From positions 5,642,001 through 5,706,000 of the forward strand of contig NZ_CP034279.1 of NCBI RefSeq assembly GCF_009739905.1: a DNA stretch of 64,000 nt. The letters are read 5' to 3'. Within the stretch, counting starts at the first letter, position 1. The number at the start of each line of letters is the position of its first letter. This DNA comes from Streptomyces ficellus (lineage in GTDB: Bacteria; Actinomycetota; Actinomycetes; Streptomycetales; Streptomycetaceae). The translations under genes were made by a program, and so were the position numbers. The notes beneath the pieces are model-generated. The model was given only the letters and a program-made list of their open reading frames with translations, was not told the DNA's origin and searched no databases. This document shows, piece by piece, positions 50,422 to 59,216 of this stretch.

Positions 50422-53400
50422 ATGAGGAACGACACCCCCGTACCCGTCGTCGAGATCGCGTCGACCACGTCCACCCCCCTTCAGCAGGTCATGGACCTCC
50501 TCCGGGAGCACGGCCCCGTGATCCGGCGCCGGCTGCACGGACGGGACGTTCTCTTCGTCGCCGACCCGGACCTGGTCGCCGAACTGTGCGACGAGGAACG
50601 CTTCGCCAAGCACGTCGGCCCGGCGCTGGAGAACGTCCGCGCGTTCGCCGAGGACGGGCTGTTCACCGCGTACAACGACGAGCCCAACTGGGCCAGGGCG
50701 CACGACGTGCTGATGCCGGCCTTCGCGCTCGGGTCGATGCGTACGTACCACCCGGTCATGCTGCGGGTGGCGCGGCGCCTGATCCGGTCCTGGGACGCGG
50801 CCGAGACGCCCGTCGACGTGCCGGAGGACATGACGCGGATGACCCTCGACACCATCGGACTGGCCGGGTTCGGCTACGACTTCGCGTCCTTCGCGCGCGA
50901 CGAGCCGCACCCCTTCGTCCAGGCGATGGTCCGCTGCCTGGAGTGGTCCATGCACCGCCTGGGGCGGCGGGCGGGGGACGACCACGACGCCGAGGACGCG
51001 GCCTTCGGTGAGGACGCGGCCTATCTGGCCTCCGTCGTGGACGACGTCATCACCGCGCGGACGGCGTCCGGGGAGACCGGGCAGGACGACCTGATGGGGC
51101 TGATGCTGGGCTCCGACCTGGATCACGCCAACATCCGCAACCAGGTCATCACCTTCCTCATCGCGGGCCACGAGACCACCTCCGGAGCGCTGGCGTTCGC
51201 CCTGTACCACCTGGTCAAGCATCCTGGTGAACTGCGCGCCGTGCAGCGGGAGGTGGACGCGCTGTGGGGCGACACGGACGGCCCGGAGCCGACGTTCGAG
51301 GAGGTCGGCCTGTTGCGCCGGACGCGTCAGGTGCTGAACGAGGCACTGCGGCTGTGGCCGACGGCCGCCGCGTTCAGCCGCCACGCGCGCGTGGACACCG
51401 TGCTCGGTGGCCGGATCCCGATGCGCGCCGGCGACGCGGCCACCGTCGTCGTACCGATGCTCCACCGCGACGCGGCCGTCTGGGGCGACAACCCCGAGCT
51501 GTTCGACCCCTCCCGGTTCGACCCCGAGGCGGAGGCGGCCCGCCCGGTCCACGCCTACAAGCCCTTCGGCACCGGCGAACGTGCCTGCATCGGGCGGCAG
51601 TTCGCCCTGCACGAGGCGACGATGCTGCTCGCCATGCTCGTGCACCGGTACCGGTTCGCCGACCACGACCGCTACGGGCTGCGGGTGAAGGAGACGCTCA
51701 CCCTCAAGCCCGACGGCTTCACGCTGGAGATCTCGCCGCGTACGGAGCGGTTCGCGCGCCGTGCGGAGCCGGAGGCGGTGGAGGAGAGTGCTGCGGGCGG
51801 GCCTTCGCGGGTCCTGGACGGCACCGGGGTGCTGGTGCTGCACGGGAGCAACTACGGCACGTGCCGGGGCTTCGCCGCGGACCTGGCGGCCGCCACCGAG
51901 GGCATCGGCTGCGCGGCGGAGGTCGCCCCGCTGGACGCGTACGCGGGCGGCCTGCCCGCCGGGCGGCCGGTCGTGGTCGTCGCCGCCTCCTACAACGGCC
52001 GCCCCACGGACGACGCCGCCGGGTTCACCGAGTGGCTGGAGAAGGCCGGGGCGGGCGCCGTGGACGGGGTCCCGTACGCGGTGCTGGGCGTCGGCGACCG
52101 CAACTGGGCCGCCACCTACCAGCGCGTGCCCGGCCGCGTCGACACCCGGCTCGCCGAGCTGGGCGGTGACCGCCTCGTGGCGCGCGGGGAGGCGGACGCG
52201 TCCGGCGACCTGGGCGGTGCGGTGCGCGCGTTCACCGGCACCCTGCTGCGGGAACTGCTGGACCGGTACGGCGACCCTGCCTTGGCGGGGGAGGCCGGCG
52301 GGCCCGCGTACACCGTCACCGAGCTGACGGGCGGCCCCTTGGACGCCCTGGCGCGACGGCACGACCTGGTTCCCATGACGGTGACCGCGAGCCGCAGCCT
52401 GACGGAGCCGGCGTACGCGCGCGTGAAGCGGTTCGTCCGCGTCGCGCTGCCCGAGGGCGTCACCTACCGCACCGCCGACCACCTGTCGGTCCTGCCCGCG
52501 AACCCGTCCGCCCTCGTCGAGCGCACGGCCCGGCTCCTGGGCGCCGATCCGGACACCGTACTGAGCATCGTCCCGGCCGCCGGCCCCGGGCTCGCCGCCC
52601 TGGCGGTCGACCGGCCCGTCACCGTGCGCGAACTCCTCACCCACCACGTGGACCTGGGGCACCGGCCCGGTGCCGAGGCGCTCGCCCGGCTCGCCGCGCT
52701 CAACCCCTGCCCGCCCGAGCAGGCCGCCCTGCGCGCGGTCCCGCCGGGCACGGCCACCCTGCCGGACCTGGTCGAGGCCCACCCCGCGCTGCGCGAGGCG
52801 CTCACCTGGCCGGTGCTGCTGGAACTGCTGGAGCCGATGCGGCCGCGGACGTACTCGGTGTCGTCGTCACCGGCCGTGGACCCCGGCCACGCCGACCTGA
52901 TGGTGTCGGCGGCGGCCCCCGGGACCGGCTCCGCGCACCTGGCGTCGGTCCGGCCCGGCGACACCGTCCTCGCCGGGGTGCGCCCGTGCCGGGAGGCGTT
53001 CCGCGTCAGCCACGGCGACACGCCGCTGATCCTGGTCGCCGCCGGAACCGGACTCGCCCCCTTCCGGGGCGTGGTCGCCGACCGGCGGGCCCTCGCCGCC
53101 GCCGGGACGCCCGCCCCGGCCCCGGCGCTGCTCTACTTCGGGTGCGACGCCCCGGATGCCGACTACCTGCACGGCGACGAGCTCGCGGCGGCGCAGGCCG
53201 AGGGCGTCGTGTCCGTACGCCCCGCGTTCAGCGAGGCCCCGGTGGACGGTGCCCGGTTCGTCCAGCACCGGATCGAGGCCGACGCGGCCGAGCTGTGGCC
53301 GCTGCTCCGGCGGGGCGCCCGGGTGTACGTGTGCGGGGACGCCTCCCGGATGGCTCCCGGCGTCCGGGACGCGTTTCGCGCGCTGTACGTGCGGCACACG

Positions 53401-53487
53401 CCGGGCGCGGACGACGAGGCGGCCCGCACCTGGCTGGACCGCCTCGTCACCGACGGGCGCTATGTGGAGGACGTCTACGGCGGGTGA
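50422..53487 (+). CDS. Self-sufficient cytochrome P450-NADPH reductase fusion (CYP102 type)
   Basis: The 1021-aa protein joins an N-terminal P450 domain to a diflavin reductase, as in P450 BM3, whose known substrates are fatty acids. P450 motifs: I-helix 'AGHETTSGAL' near residue 248, ExxR in 'NEALRLWP' near 306, and the haem Cys389 in 'FGTGERACIGRQFAL'. Reductase: FMN-binding 'LVLHGSNYGTCRGFAADL' from about 471, FAD 'RPRTYSVSSSP' near 808, NADPH 'LILVAAGTGLAPFRGV' near 869. I chose ATG 50422 over an in-frame GTG at 50398. It ends 5 bp from the convergent TerD gene. Confidence 0.95.
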   Translation: MRNDTPVPVVEIASTTSTPLQQVMDLLREHGPVIRRRLHGRDVLFVADPDLVAELCDEERFAKHVGPALENVRAFAEDGLFTAYNDEPNWARAHDVLMPAFALGSMRTYHPVMLRVARRLIRSWDAAETPVDVPEDMTRMTLDTIGLAGFGYDFASFARDEPHPFVQAMVRCLEWSMHRLGRRAGDDHDAEDAAFGEDAAYLASVVDDVITARTASGETGQDDLMGLMLGSDLDHANIRNQVITFLIAGHETTSGALAFALYHLVKHPGELRAVQREVDALWGDTDGPEPTFEEVGLLRRTRQVLNEALRLWPTAAAFSRHARVDTVLGGRIPMRAGDAATVVVPMLHRDAAVWGDNPELFDPSRFDPEAEAARPVHAYKPFGTGERACIGRQFALHEATMLLAMLVHRYRFADHDRYGLRVKETLTLKPDGFTLEISPRTERFARRAEPEAVEESAAGGPSRVLDGTGVLVLHGSNYGTCRGFAADLAAATEGIGCAAEVAPLDAYAGGLPAGRPVVVVAASYNGRPTDDAAGFTEWLEKAGAGAVDGVPYAVLGVGDRNWAATYQRVPGRVDTRLAELGGDRLVARGEADASGDLGGAVRAFTGTLLRELLDRYGDPALAGEAGGPAYTVTELTGGPLDALARRHDLVPMTVTASRSLTEPAYARVKRFVRVALPEGVTYRTADHLSVLPANPSALVERTARLLGADPDTVLSIVPAAGPGLAALAVDRPVTVRELLTHHVDLGHRPGAEALARLAALNPCPPEQAALRAVPPGTATLPDLVEAHPALREALTWPVLLELLEPMRPRTYSVSSSPAVDPGHADLMVSAAAPGTGSAHLASVRPGDTVLAGVRPCREAFRVSHGDTPLILVAAGTGLAPFRGVVADRRALAAAGTPAPAPALLYFGCDAPDADYLHGDELAAAQAEGVVSVRPAFSEAPVDGARFVQHRIEADAAELWPLLRRGARVYVCGDASRMAPGVRDAFRALYVRHTPGADDEAARTWLDRLVTDGRYVEDVYGG

Positions 53488-53492
53488 CCGGG

Positions 53493-54716
53493 TCAGAGGG
53501 CCTGCGCGGCCGGCTTGACCATGCCGCGCACGGTCCTCGACTTCACGAACTCGCCCATGGCGGTCATCTCCCACTCACCGGAGAACTGCTTGATGAGCTT
53601 GGCCATCATGACGCCTGTCTGCGGCTCGGCCGAGGTCAGGTCGAAGCGCACCAGCTCCTCGCCGGTCGCCGCGTCCATCAGCCGGCAGTACGCCTTGGCG
53701 ACCTCGGTGAACTTCTGGCCGGAGAAGGAGTTGACCGTGAACACCAGGCCGGTGGCGTCGGCGGGCAGCCGGCCGAGGTCGACCATGATCACCTCGTCGT
53801 CGCCCGCGCCCTCGCCCGTGAGGTTGTCGCCGGAGTGCTTGACCGCGCCGCCCAGGATGGTCAGCTTGCCGAAGTAGCAGCTGTCCAGATGGTTGCGCTG
53901 CGGGCCGTACGCGATGACGGAGGCGTCCAGGTCGATGTCCTTGCCGCGGAACGCGGGCTCCCAGCCGAGGCCCATCTTGACCTGGGAGAGCAGCGGACGA
54001 CCGCCCTTGACGAGGGAGACGGTCTGGTTCTTCTGGAGGTTGACCCGGCCCTTGTCGAGGTTGATCTTCCCGGCTCCGGGGGCGGGCGCGGGCGGCGCCG
54101 GGGGAGCGGCCGGCGCGGCCTGGGCGGGCGGTGTCACCGGCGCGGGCGTCACGGGGGCGGACGGGGGCGTCGGCGCCTGCGCGGGGGCGGGGGCGGGCGC
54201 GGCCTGCGCGGGCTCCTCGTCGACCGAGACGCCGAAGTCGGTGGCGATGCCGGCCAGCCCGTTGGCGTACCCCTGTCCGACCGCGCGGGCCTTCCAGGCG
54301 CCGTTGCGGAGGTAGACCTCGACGACGACCAGCGCGGTCTCGGTGCCCAGCCGCGGCGGGGTGAAGGTGGCGAGCGCGCTGCCGTCGTCGGCGTTGCGGA
54401 TGGTGGCGGTGGGCTCGATGCCCTGGAACGTCTGCCCCGCGGCGTCCGGGCTCGCGGTGACGACGATCTTCTCGATGCCCGGCGGCACGGCTGCCGTGTC
54501 CACGATGATGGCGTCGGGCGCCGTGCCGCCGCCCGACCGGTAGGTCACGCCGGGGCCGGACGGCTGGTTGTAGAAGATGAAGTCGTCGTCGGAGCGCACC
54601 TTGCCGTCGGCGGTGAGCAGCAGGCCCGATACGTCGAGCCGCACGGGCGCGGCGACGTCCACCGCCACGCGCGTGACGGGAAGCGGGATGTTCGAGCCGG
54701 GGGTCATAGCTGTCAT
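53493..54716 (-). CDS. Double TerD-domain protein with Pro/Ala linker
   Basis: The 407-aa protein has a first TerD domain (about residues 5-175: 'RVAVDVAAPVRLDVSGLLLT', 'DDDFIFYNQPSGPGVTYR'), a 45-residue Pro/Ala-rich linker, and a second one (about 217-400: 'INLDKGRVNLQKNQTVSLVK', 'ATGLVFTVNSFSGQKFTEV'). TerD domains bind calcium and belong to tellurite and general stress systems; the first domain keeps the 'DDDFIFYNQP' acidic loop. This tandem form fits TerA-like proteins. A small conserved gene lies directly upstream on the same strand. Confidence 0.88.
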   Translation of the reverse strand: MTAMTPGSNIPLPVTRVAVDVAAPVRLDVSGLLLTADGKVRSDDDFIFYNQPSGPGVTYRSGGGTAPDAIIVDTAAVPPGIEKIVVTASPDAAGQTFQGIEPTATIRNADDGSALATFTPPRLGTETALVVVEVYLRNGAWKARAVGQGYANGLAGIATDFGVSVDEEPAQAAPAPAPAQAPTPPSAPVTPAPVTPPAQAAPAAPPAPPAPAPGAGKINLDKGRVNLQKNQTVSLVKGGRPLLSQVKMGLGWEPAFRGKDIDLDASVIAYGPQRNHLDSCYFGKLTILGGAVKHSGDNLTGEGAGDDEVIMVDLGRLPADATGLVFTVNSFSGQKFTEVAKAYCRLMDAATGEELVRFDLTSAEPQTGVMMAKLIKQFSGEWEMTAMGEFVKSRTVRGMVKPAAQAL

Positions 54717-54751
54717 GCCGGGGTAACGAGCGAGGTCCCTTTGCCGTTCCC

Positions 54752-54991
54752 TTACCTTCGGCCACTCCGGTTACGGGGGTGGTCGCGGGCGGTCCGCTCG
54801 TTGCCGTGCTTGTACGCGCCGGTCCAGCGCGCCATGACCAGCTGGGCGTCGCCGGACCGCGCCTGGTCGAGGAACTTCTCCGCGCGGGCGCCGCGCAGGG
54901 TGCCGGCGGGGCGGCCCTGGTGGGTGATCTCGACGGTGCCGTCGGCGAGGCGCTCATAGGTGAAACCGTGGGGTCTGGGCATGGGCGGCAT
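54752..54991 (-). CDS. Small conserved protein of unknown function
   Basis: The 79-aa protein reads 'MPPMPRPHGFTYERLADGTV' at the N-terminus, then 'GARAEKFLDQARSGDAQLVM' and a basic C-terminus ('NERTARDHPRNRSGRR'). The N-terminal half resembles a small beta-hairpin domain ('YERLADGTVEITHQGRPAGT'). An ATG three codons in is an alternative start. I recognise it only as a short protein conserved in Streptomyces. It lies 35 bp upstream of the TerD gene on the same strand. Confidence 0.6.
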   Translation of the reverse strand: MPPMPRPHGFTYERLADGTVEITHQGRPAGTLRGARAEKFLDQARSGDAQLVMARWTGAYKHGNERTARDHPRNRSGRR

Positions 54992-55027
54992 CCTCCCGGC
55001 CGGCCGCCCGGTCCGTCATCCGGTTTT

Positions 55028-55840
55028 TCAGCACGGCCACCGGGGCGGGTGGTCCGTACAGAAGGGGCCGCCGAGGTGCGCGTGGGCGGGGTCGGCGTCG
55101 TCCGGTTCACCGAGTTCGGCGATCAGCTTCGCGGCGTACTGCTCGGAGTCGTCCCGCGGTTCGTAGCCGAGTCCCCGGGCCGTCGAGAGGTCCCACCACA
55201 GGCGGGTGTTGGCGGAGGAGCCGTACACCACGGTGTGCCGGACGTCCTCGGCGGTGAGGGCCGCGTCGACGAGGCGGGCGCAGTCGCCGGGGCTCAGCCA
55301 GACCGAGAGCATCCGCACCGTGGTGGGCTCCATCTCGCAGGCGCCGATCCGCACGGAGACCGTCTCCACGCCGTGCCGGTCCCAGTAGAGCTGGGCCAGG
55401 TCCTCGCCGAAGCACTTGGACAGGCCGTAGAACGTGTCGGGGCGGTGGGGCGTGCCGACCGGTATGAGCGGGCCGTCGGCGCGGGGGCGCGGGGTGAAGC
55501 CGACGGCGTGGTTGCTGGACGCGAACAGGATCCGCCGCACGCCCTCCGCCCGGGCCGCCTCGTACAGGTGGTACGTGCCCTCGACGTTGGTGCGCAGGAT
55601 CTCCTGGAAGGGCGCCTCCAGCGAGATGCCCGCAAGGTGGACGATCGCGTCGACGCCCCGTACCGCCTCGCGCAGCGCCTCCTCGTCGGCGAGCGAGGCG
55701 GTGATCGCGTCTGGTTCGCTCGCGATGGGGACGGCGTCGAGGAGGCGCAGCTCGTACCCGTACGCGGGCAGCAGCCCCCGCATCAGGGTGCCGACGCCGC
55801 CGGCGGCTCCGGTGAGCAGGACGGTCCGGGGAGCGGGCAT
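55028..55840 (-). CDS. NAD-dependent epimerase/dehydratase (uronate-dehydrogenase-like)
   Basis: The 270-aa extended-SDR protein has the dinucleotide motif 'VLLTGAAGGVGTLMRGLLPA' near the N-terminus, 'VDAIVHLAGISLEAPF', a catalytic Ser in 'ILFASSNHAVGF', and YxxxK in 'FYGLSKCFGEDLAQLYWDR'. The closest pattern I know is the uronate dehydrogenase type, which oxidises hexuronates to aldarolactones. The start follows a GAGGAG site at good spacing. The 206-bp region upstream (55841-56046) holds no clear promoter. Confidence 0.85.
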   Translation of the reverse strand: MPAPRTVLLTGAAGGVGTLMRGLLPAYGYELRLLDAVPIASEPDAITASLADEEALREAVRGVDAIVHLAGISLEAPFQEILRTNVEGTYHLYEAARAEGVRRILFASSNHAVGFTPRPRADGPLIPVGTPHRPDTFYGLSKCFGEDLAQLYWDRHGVETVSVRIGACEMEPTTVRMLSVWLSPGDCARLVDAALTAEDVRHTVVYGSSANTRLWWDLSTARGLGYEPRDDSEQYAAKLIAELGEPDDADPAHAHLGGPFCTDHPPRWPC

Positions 55841-56046
55841 GGGCGGGTCTCCTCGCTGGGCGGTGGGGGCGGCCGGGGCGGTGGGGGACGCCGTCAAGTG
55901 TGGCGGCGGTGGGCCGCTTTCGTCCGTGGGTTGCCGTTTTCCGTCGAACACCGATCCGCGCGTTGCAGTCCCGCGGAACCCGTGTCGATCCGTTCGCCAT
56001 GCCCCGGCCCGCGGACCAGGGCCGCCGACCGGAGCGGCTGTCTGCC

Positions 56047-57009
56047 CTACATCCCGTCCCCGCGGCCCTTGGGGCGCGGCCCAGGAGACTGCTGGAAGCC
56101 CTGTGCGGCGATCGACATCGACAGTCCGTCGGTGAGCCATCGGTGTGCCACGGTCATGTTCAGGACACGGCCGGCCGTGGCCGTGCCGACCAGGGCCCAG
56201 TACTTCACCAATCGGGGGTCGAAGCCCGATGACCGCGACACCAGCCCGTGCAGGTGCGCGCGGAAAGCGGGGGTGTCCGACTCCCGCCGGGCCCGGGCGT
56301 GGGCGGACACGAACGCGTCCACGGCGTCGCCGGCGCCCGGCGGCAAGCCTTGGCCCAGAGCGGCGGCCGTCAGCGCGGCGGCTTCGTCGATCTCCGCGTA
56401 GAAGGCGGGGCCGTCCCTCATCTCTTCGTCGTGGTCCTGGGTCCAGCGGGTGAAACCGGGCGTGGAGACGAGCAGGTGGAGCTCGGCGTAGGCGAGAGCT
56501 GTGGCGGGGACGGGGTCCTGCGGCGGCGCGGGGGCCAGCATGGCGACCATGATGTCGAGGCGAGGCTTGGGCATGGTCGCGGACAGCTCGCGGTACCAGT
56601 GATCGGTGAGCGTGCGGTGCGCCTCCGGGAGCCGCTGAACGCGGGAGAGTATCTCCAGGCGCCGGAGCCGTTCCTCGCCCGGGCAGTCGTCCAGTGATCT
56701 GAGCGTGGCCTCGCGCCACCGCAGTTCGGTCAGACGTTCCTGCACCGCTTCGAGTTCGGTCGCCACCAGCTCGCCGAGCGTGCACTCCCCCGTGACCACC
56801 TGCGTGATCGTCGCGATCGGGGTGTCCAGCGCCCGCAGGCGCCTGATGAGCCGGATCCGCTCCCACGCCTCGGTGCCGTAGCGCCGATGACCACCGGTAC
56901 TACGAGCGGCCACCGGCAGCAGACCGCTGTCGGAGTAGTAGCGGAGCGTCTTGACGGGAACACCCGTTCCGGCCGCGAGTTCACCGATGCTCCACGTGTC
57001 TTGCGTCAC
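56047..57009 (-). CDS. MerR-family regulator
   Basis: The 320-aa protein starts at GTG (VTQDTWSIGEL) with a MerR winged helix ('TGVPVKTLRYYSDSGLLPVA', 'GHRRYGTEAWERIRLIRRLR'), a dimer helix, and a 200-residue C-terminal region without the TipAS or GyrI motifs I know. It has no Cys metal-binding site, so it is more likely to sense an organic ligand. It is divergent from a secreted carboxylesterase; the shared spacer has a MerR-type operator whose arm covers its own GGAGG ribosome-binding site. Confidence 0.88.
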   Translation of the reverse strand: MTQDTWSIGELAAGTGVPVKTLRYYSDSGLLPVAARSTGGHRRYGTEAWERIRLIRRLRALDTPIATITQVVTGECTLGELVATELEAVQERLTELRWREATLRSLDDCPGEERLRRLEILSRVQRLPEAHRTLTDHWYRELSATMPKPRLDIMVAMLAPAPPQDPVPATALAYAELHLLVSTPGFTRWTQDHDEEMRDGPAFYAEIDEAAALTAAALGQGLPPGAGDAVDAFVSAHARARRESDTPAFRAHLHGLVSRSSGFDPRLVKYWALVGTATAGRVLNMTVAHRWLTDGLSMSIAAQGFQQSPGPRPKGRGDGM

Positions 57010-57015
57010 AGCCCC

Positions 57016-57047
57016 TTGAACCTCCAGTGCGCGGGAGGTCCTAGCGT
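57016..57047 (+). promoter_or_regulatory. MerR-type promoter-operator of the carboxylesterase
   Basis: TTGAAC (57016-57021) and TAGCGT (57042-57047) are spaced 20 bp, the overlong spacing typical of MerR-activated promoters. The inverted repeat ACCTCC-N8-GGAGGT (57020-57025, 57034-57039) sits in the spacer. Confidence 0.7.
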
Positions 57048-57126
57048 ATTGATCGCCGACGGGTCGGTCCGCACCGGTCTCACGCGCCACCGCGTCCCGT
57101 CCCCCTACACAAGAACGGTGGTACAT

Positions 57127-58821
57127 ATGCCCCCGACCACGACAGCACCGCGTCCCTACGGAAGAGCCAGACTCCGCGTGGTGCTCCTCCCCTTGTTGTG
57201 TGCGGTGGCGTTGCTGCCGGCCACCGCCGTACCCGCGGCCGGCGCCGCAAACCCCGCGTCCCCTGACTCAACGAGGCAAGGCCGTACGGTCGTACGGACG
57301 GAGCAAGGCCTGGTGCGCGGCGTGTCCCACGACTCGTACACCGCCTTCGACGGCATTCCCTACGCCGCGCCGCCGACCGGACCGCGGCGCTGGCGTGCCC
57401 CCGTTCCCGCCGCCGCGTGGCAGGGTGTGCGTGACGCCACGAGGCCGGCTGAACGCTGTGTGCAGATGCCGGCACCGGGTGGGGGCGCGGTCACCGGCTC
57501 GGAGGACTGCCTCTACCTCAACGTCACGGTGCCGGCGGCGAAGCCGGCAGCGAAGAAGCGGCCTGTGCTGGTGTGGATGCACGGCGGTGCGTTCCTGGGC
57601 GGTTCCGGCAGTGACTACAGCGCTGAACGGCTGGCGGTTCAGGGTGACGCCATCGTCGTCACGGTCAATTACCGGTTGGGGATTTTCGGCTACTTCGGCC
57701 ACTCCGGGTTGGGCGCCGCCCCGCCGTTCGGCCTGGCGGACCAGCAGGCCGCCCTCCGCTGGGTGCGGGCGAACGCCGCGCGTTTCGGCGGCGATCCGGG
57801 CAGTGTCACGCTGTTCGGTGAGTCGGCAGGCGCCCTCAGCATCTGTGCCCACCTCACCTCGCCGCCGGCCGCAGGACTCTTCCAACGGGCCGTCCTCCAG
57901 AGCGGTTCCTGCCTCACGTCGTTCCCGCGCGGCGCGCTCGGCCCCGGAACACCGGCCTACGAGCCGTTCGCCTCACAGGCCGATGTCCAGACGGCCGGTG
58001 CGGAGGCTGCCCGGCAACTGGGCTGCACCGAGGGTGGCAGGGACGAAGTTCTGGCGTGCCTGCGCGGGCAGGGCACGGATCGTCTCGCCACCGCGCAGCT
58101 GATGCAGTCCTTCAACCGCCCTGCCTTCGGCAACGGGCTGCTTCCCGTAGCACCCGCCCGGGCGTTGGCGTCGGGACGCTTCCACCGCATCCCGGTCATC
58201 CTGGGCAGCAACCACGATGAGATGCGGATGTTCGTCGGCCTGTCGCTCGCAGCCTTCCCGATCCGTACGGAGGGCGACTACCGAGCCCGCCTGGCGGAAG
58301 CCTTCGGGGCTGCGGCACCAGCCGTCGAGGCGCGGTATCCGGCAGCAGACCATCCCTCTCCCGCGCTGGCCTGGGCGGCGGTGCTGACCGATCGATCCTT
58401 CACGTGCACCACGCTGGCAGCCGGCCGGACCGTCGCGGCACACGCGCCCGGCCTGCCCGTCTACGGCTACGAGTTCAACGATCCGGACGCTCCCGTCCTC
58501 GCCGGGCTGCCGGCGAACCCGGGATTCACCTACGGGGCGGCGCACGGCTTCGAGATGCCGTACCTGTTCACCTCGTTCCCCACCGAACGCCCGCTCAACG
58601 ACGGCCAGCGCGCCCTGTCGGACCTGATGGTCGGCTACTGGACGGACTTCGCGCGCACCGGTAACCCGAACACCACCGACGCACCGTTCTGGCCCGCCCT
58701 TCGCGCTTCGTCGCCTCACGCGGCATCGGTGCAGTCGCTGGCTCCGGGACCGGGCGGGGTCCACCCCGTCGACGCGTATGCCGCACACGGGTGCTCGTTC
58801 TGGGACCGCCTGTCCCGGTGA
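57127..58821 (+). CDS. Secreted type B carboxylesterase
   Basis: The 564-aa protein has a signal peptide (about residues 1-40, 'LPLLCAVALLPATAVPAAGA') and the alpha/beta hydrolase of the carboxylesterase/lipase family. Motifs: 'EDCLYLNVTVP', oxyanion-hole 'WMHGGAFLGGSGS', nucleophile Ser233 in 'FGESAGALS', acid Glu in 'GSNHDEMRM', and His in 'GAAHGFEMPYLF'. It probably hydrolyses esters outside the cell. Under the MerR promoter at 57016 the leader would be about 75 nt. Codon use looks somewhat less GC-biased than its neighbours (e.g. GGT, TTG, GTT), a weak sign of later acquisition. Confidence 0.92.
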   Translation: MPPTTTAPRPYGRARLRVVLLPLLCAVALLPATAVPAAGAANPASPDSTRQGRTVVRTEQGLVRGVSHDSYTAFDGIPYAAPPTGPRRWRAPVPAAAWQGVRDATRPAERCVQMPAPGGGAVTGSEDCLYLNVTVPAAKPAAKKRPVLVWMHGGAFLGGSGSDYSAERLAVQGDAIVVTVNYRLGIFGYFGHSGLGAAPPFGLADQQAALRWVRANAARFGGDPGSVTLFGESAGALSICAHLTSPPAAGLFQRAVLQSGSCLTSFPRGALGPGTPAYEPFASQADVQTAGAEAARQLGCTEGGRDEVLACLRGQGTDRLATAQLMQSFNRPAFGNGLLPVAPARALASGRFHRIPVILGSNHDEMRMFVGLSLAAFPIRTEGDYRARLAEAFGAAAPAVEARYPAADHPSPALAWAAVLTDRSFTCTTLAAGRTVAAHAPGLPVYGYEFNDPDAPVLAGLPANPGFTYGAAHGFEMPYLFTSFPTERPLNDGQRALSDLMVGYWTDFARTGNPNTTDAPFWPALRASSPHAASVQSLAPGPGGVHPVDAYAAHGCSFWDRLSR

Positions 58822-58868
58822 GCCGCCCGCGGCCTCGGGTGGGCACCCTGCGGAAAACGCGATCCTTG

Positions 58869-59201
58869 GTGACATCCCACGGACGCCTGACGGCGTTCGG
58901 CAACCAGTTGATCGATGTACACCGCTGGCTCCGCGAGGAGTTCGCCATGCTGCGCGACGACGTCGACGCCTCCCTCGCGGGCGGCGCGGGGCTGCGCGAG
59001 CTGCGGACCCACTGCCTCACCTTCCGTTCGGCGCTGAACCGGCACCACCACGGTGCGGACGCCCCCGCGTTCACCGCGGTCGCCGAGCAGTTCCCGGAAC
59101 TGCGGACGATCCTGGAGGTGTCCGGGCTGAATGCGCTGGAAGCGCCGGGGTGGGACCGTTCCCCGCCGGCGTTCCTGCACGGGGAGGCCGCGGAGGACTG
59201 A
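58869..59201 (+). CDS. Truncated hemerythrin-domain protein
   Basis: From GTG 58869 the frame gives 110 aa. Residues 1-75 match the first half of a Streptomyces hemerythrin-domain protein ('GNQLIDVHRWLREEF', 'ELRTHCLTFRSALNRHHHG', 'AVAEQFPELRTILE'). After that, about 27 unrelated residues precede the stop, where family members continue with two more helices carrying His ligands. It therefore lacks half of the diiron four-helix bundle and is probably decayed. The open frame extends upstream into the carboxylesterase, and no good ribosome-binding site was seen. Confidence 0.6.
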   Translation: MTSHGRLTAFGNQLIDVHRWLREEFAMLRDDVDASLAGGAGLRELRTHCLTFRSALNRHHHGADAPAFTAVAEQFPELRTILEVSGLNALEAPGWDRSPPAFLHGEAAED

Positions 59202-59216
59202 CCCCGGCACCCTGCC

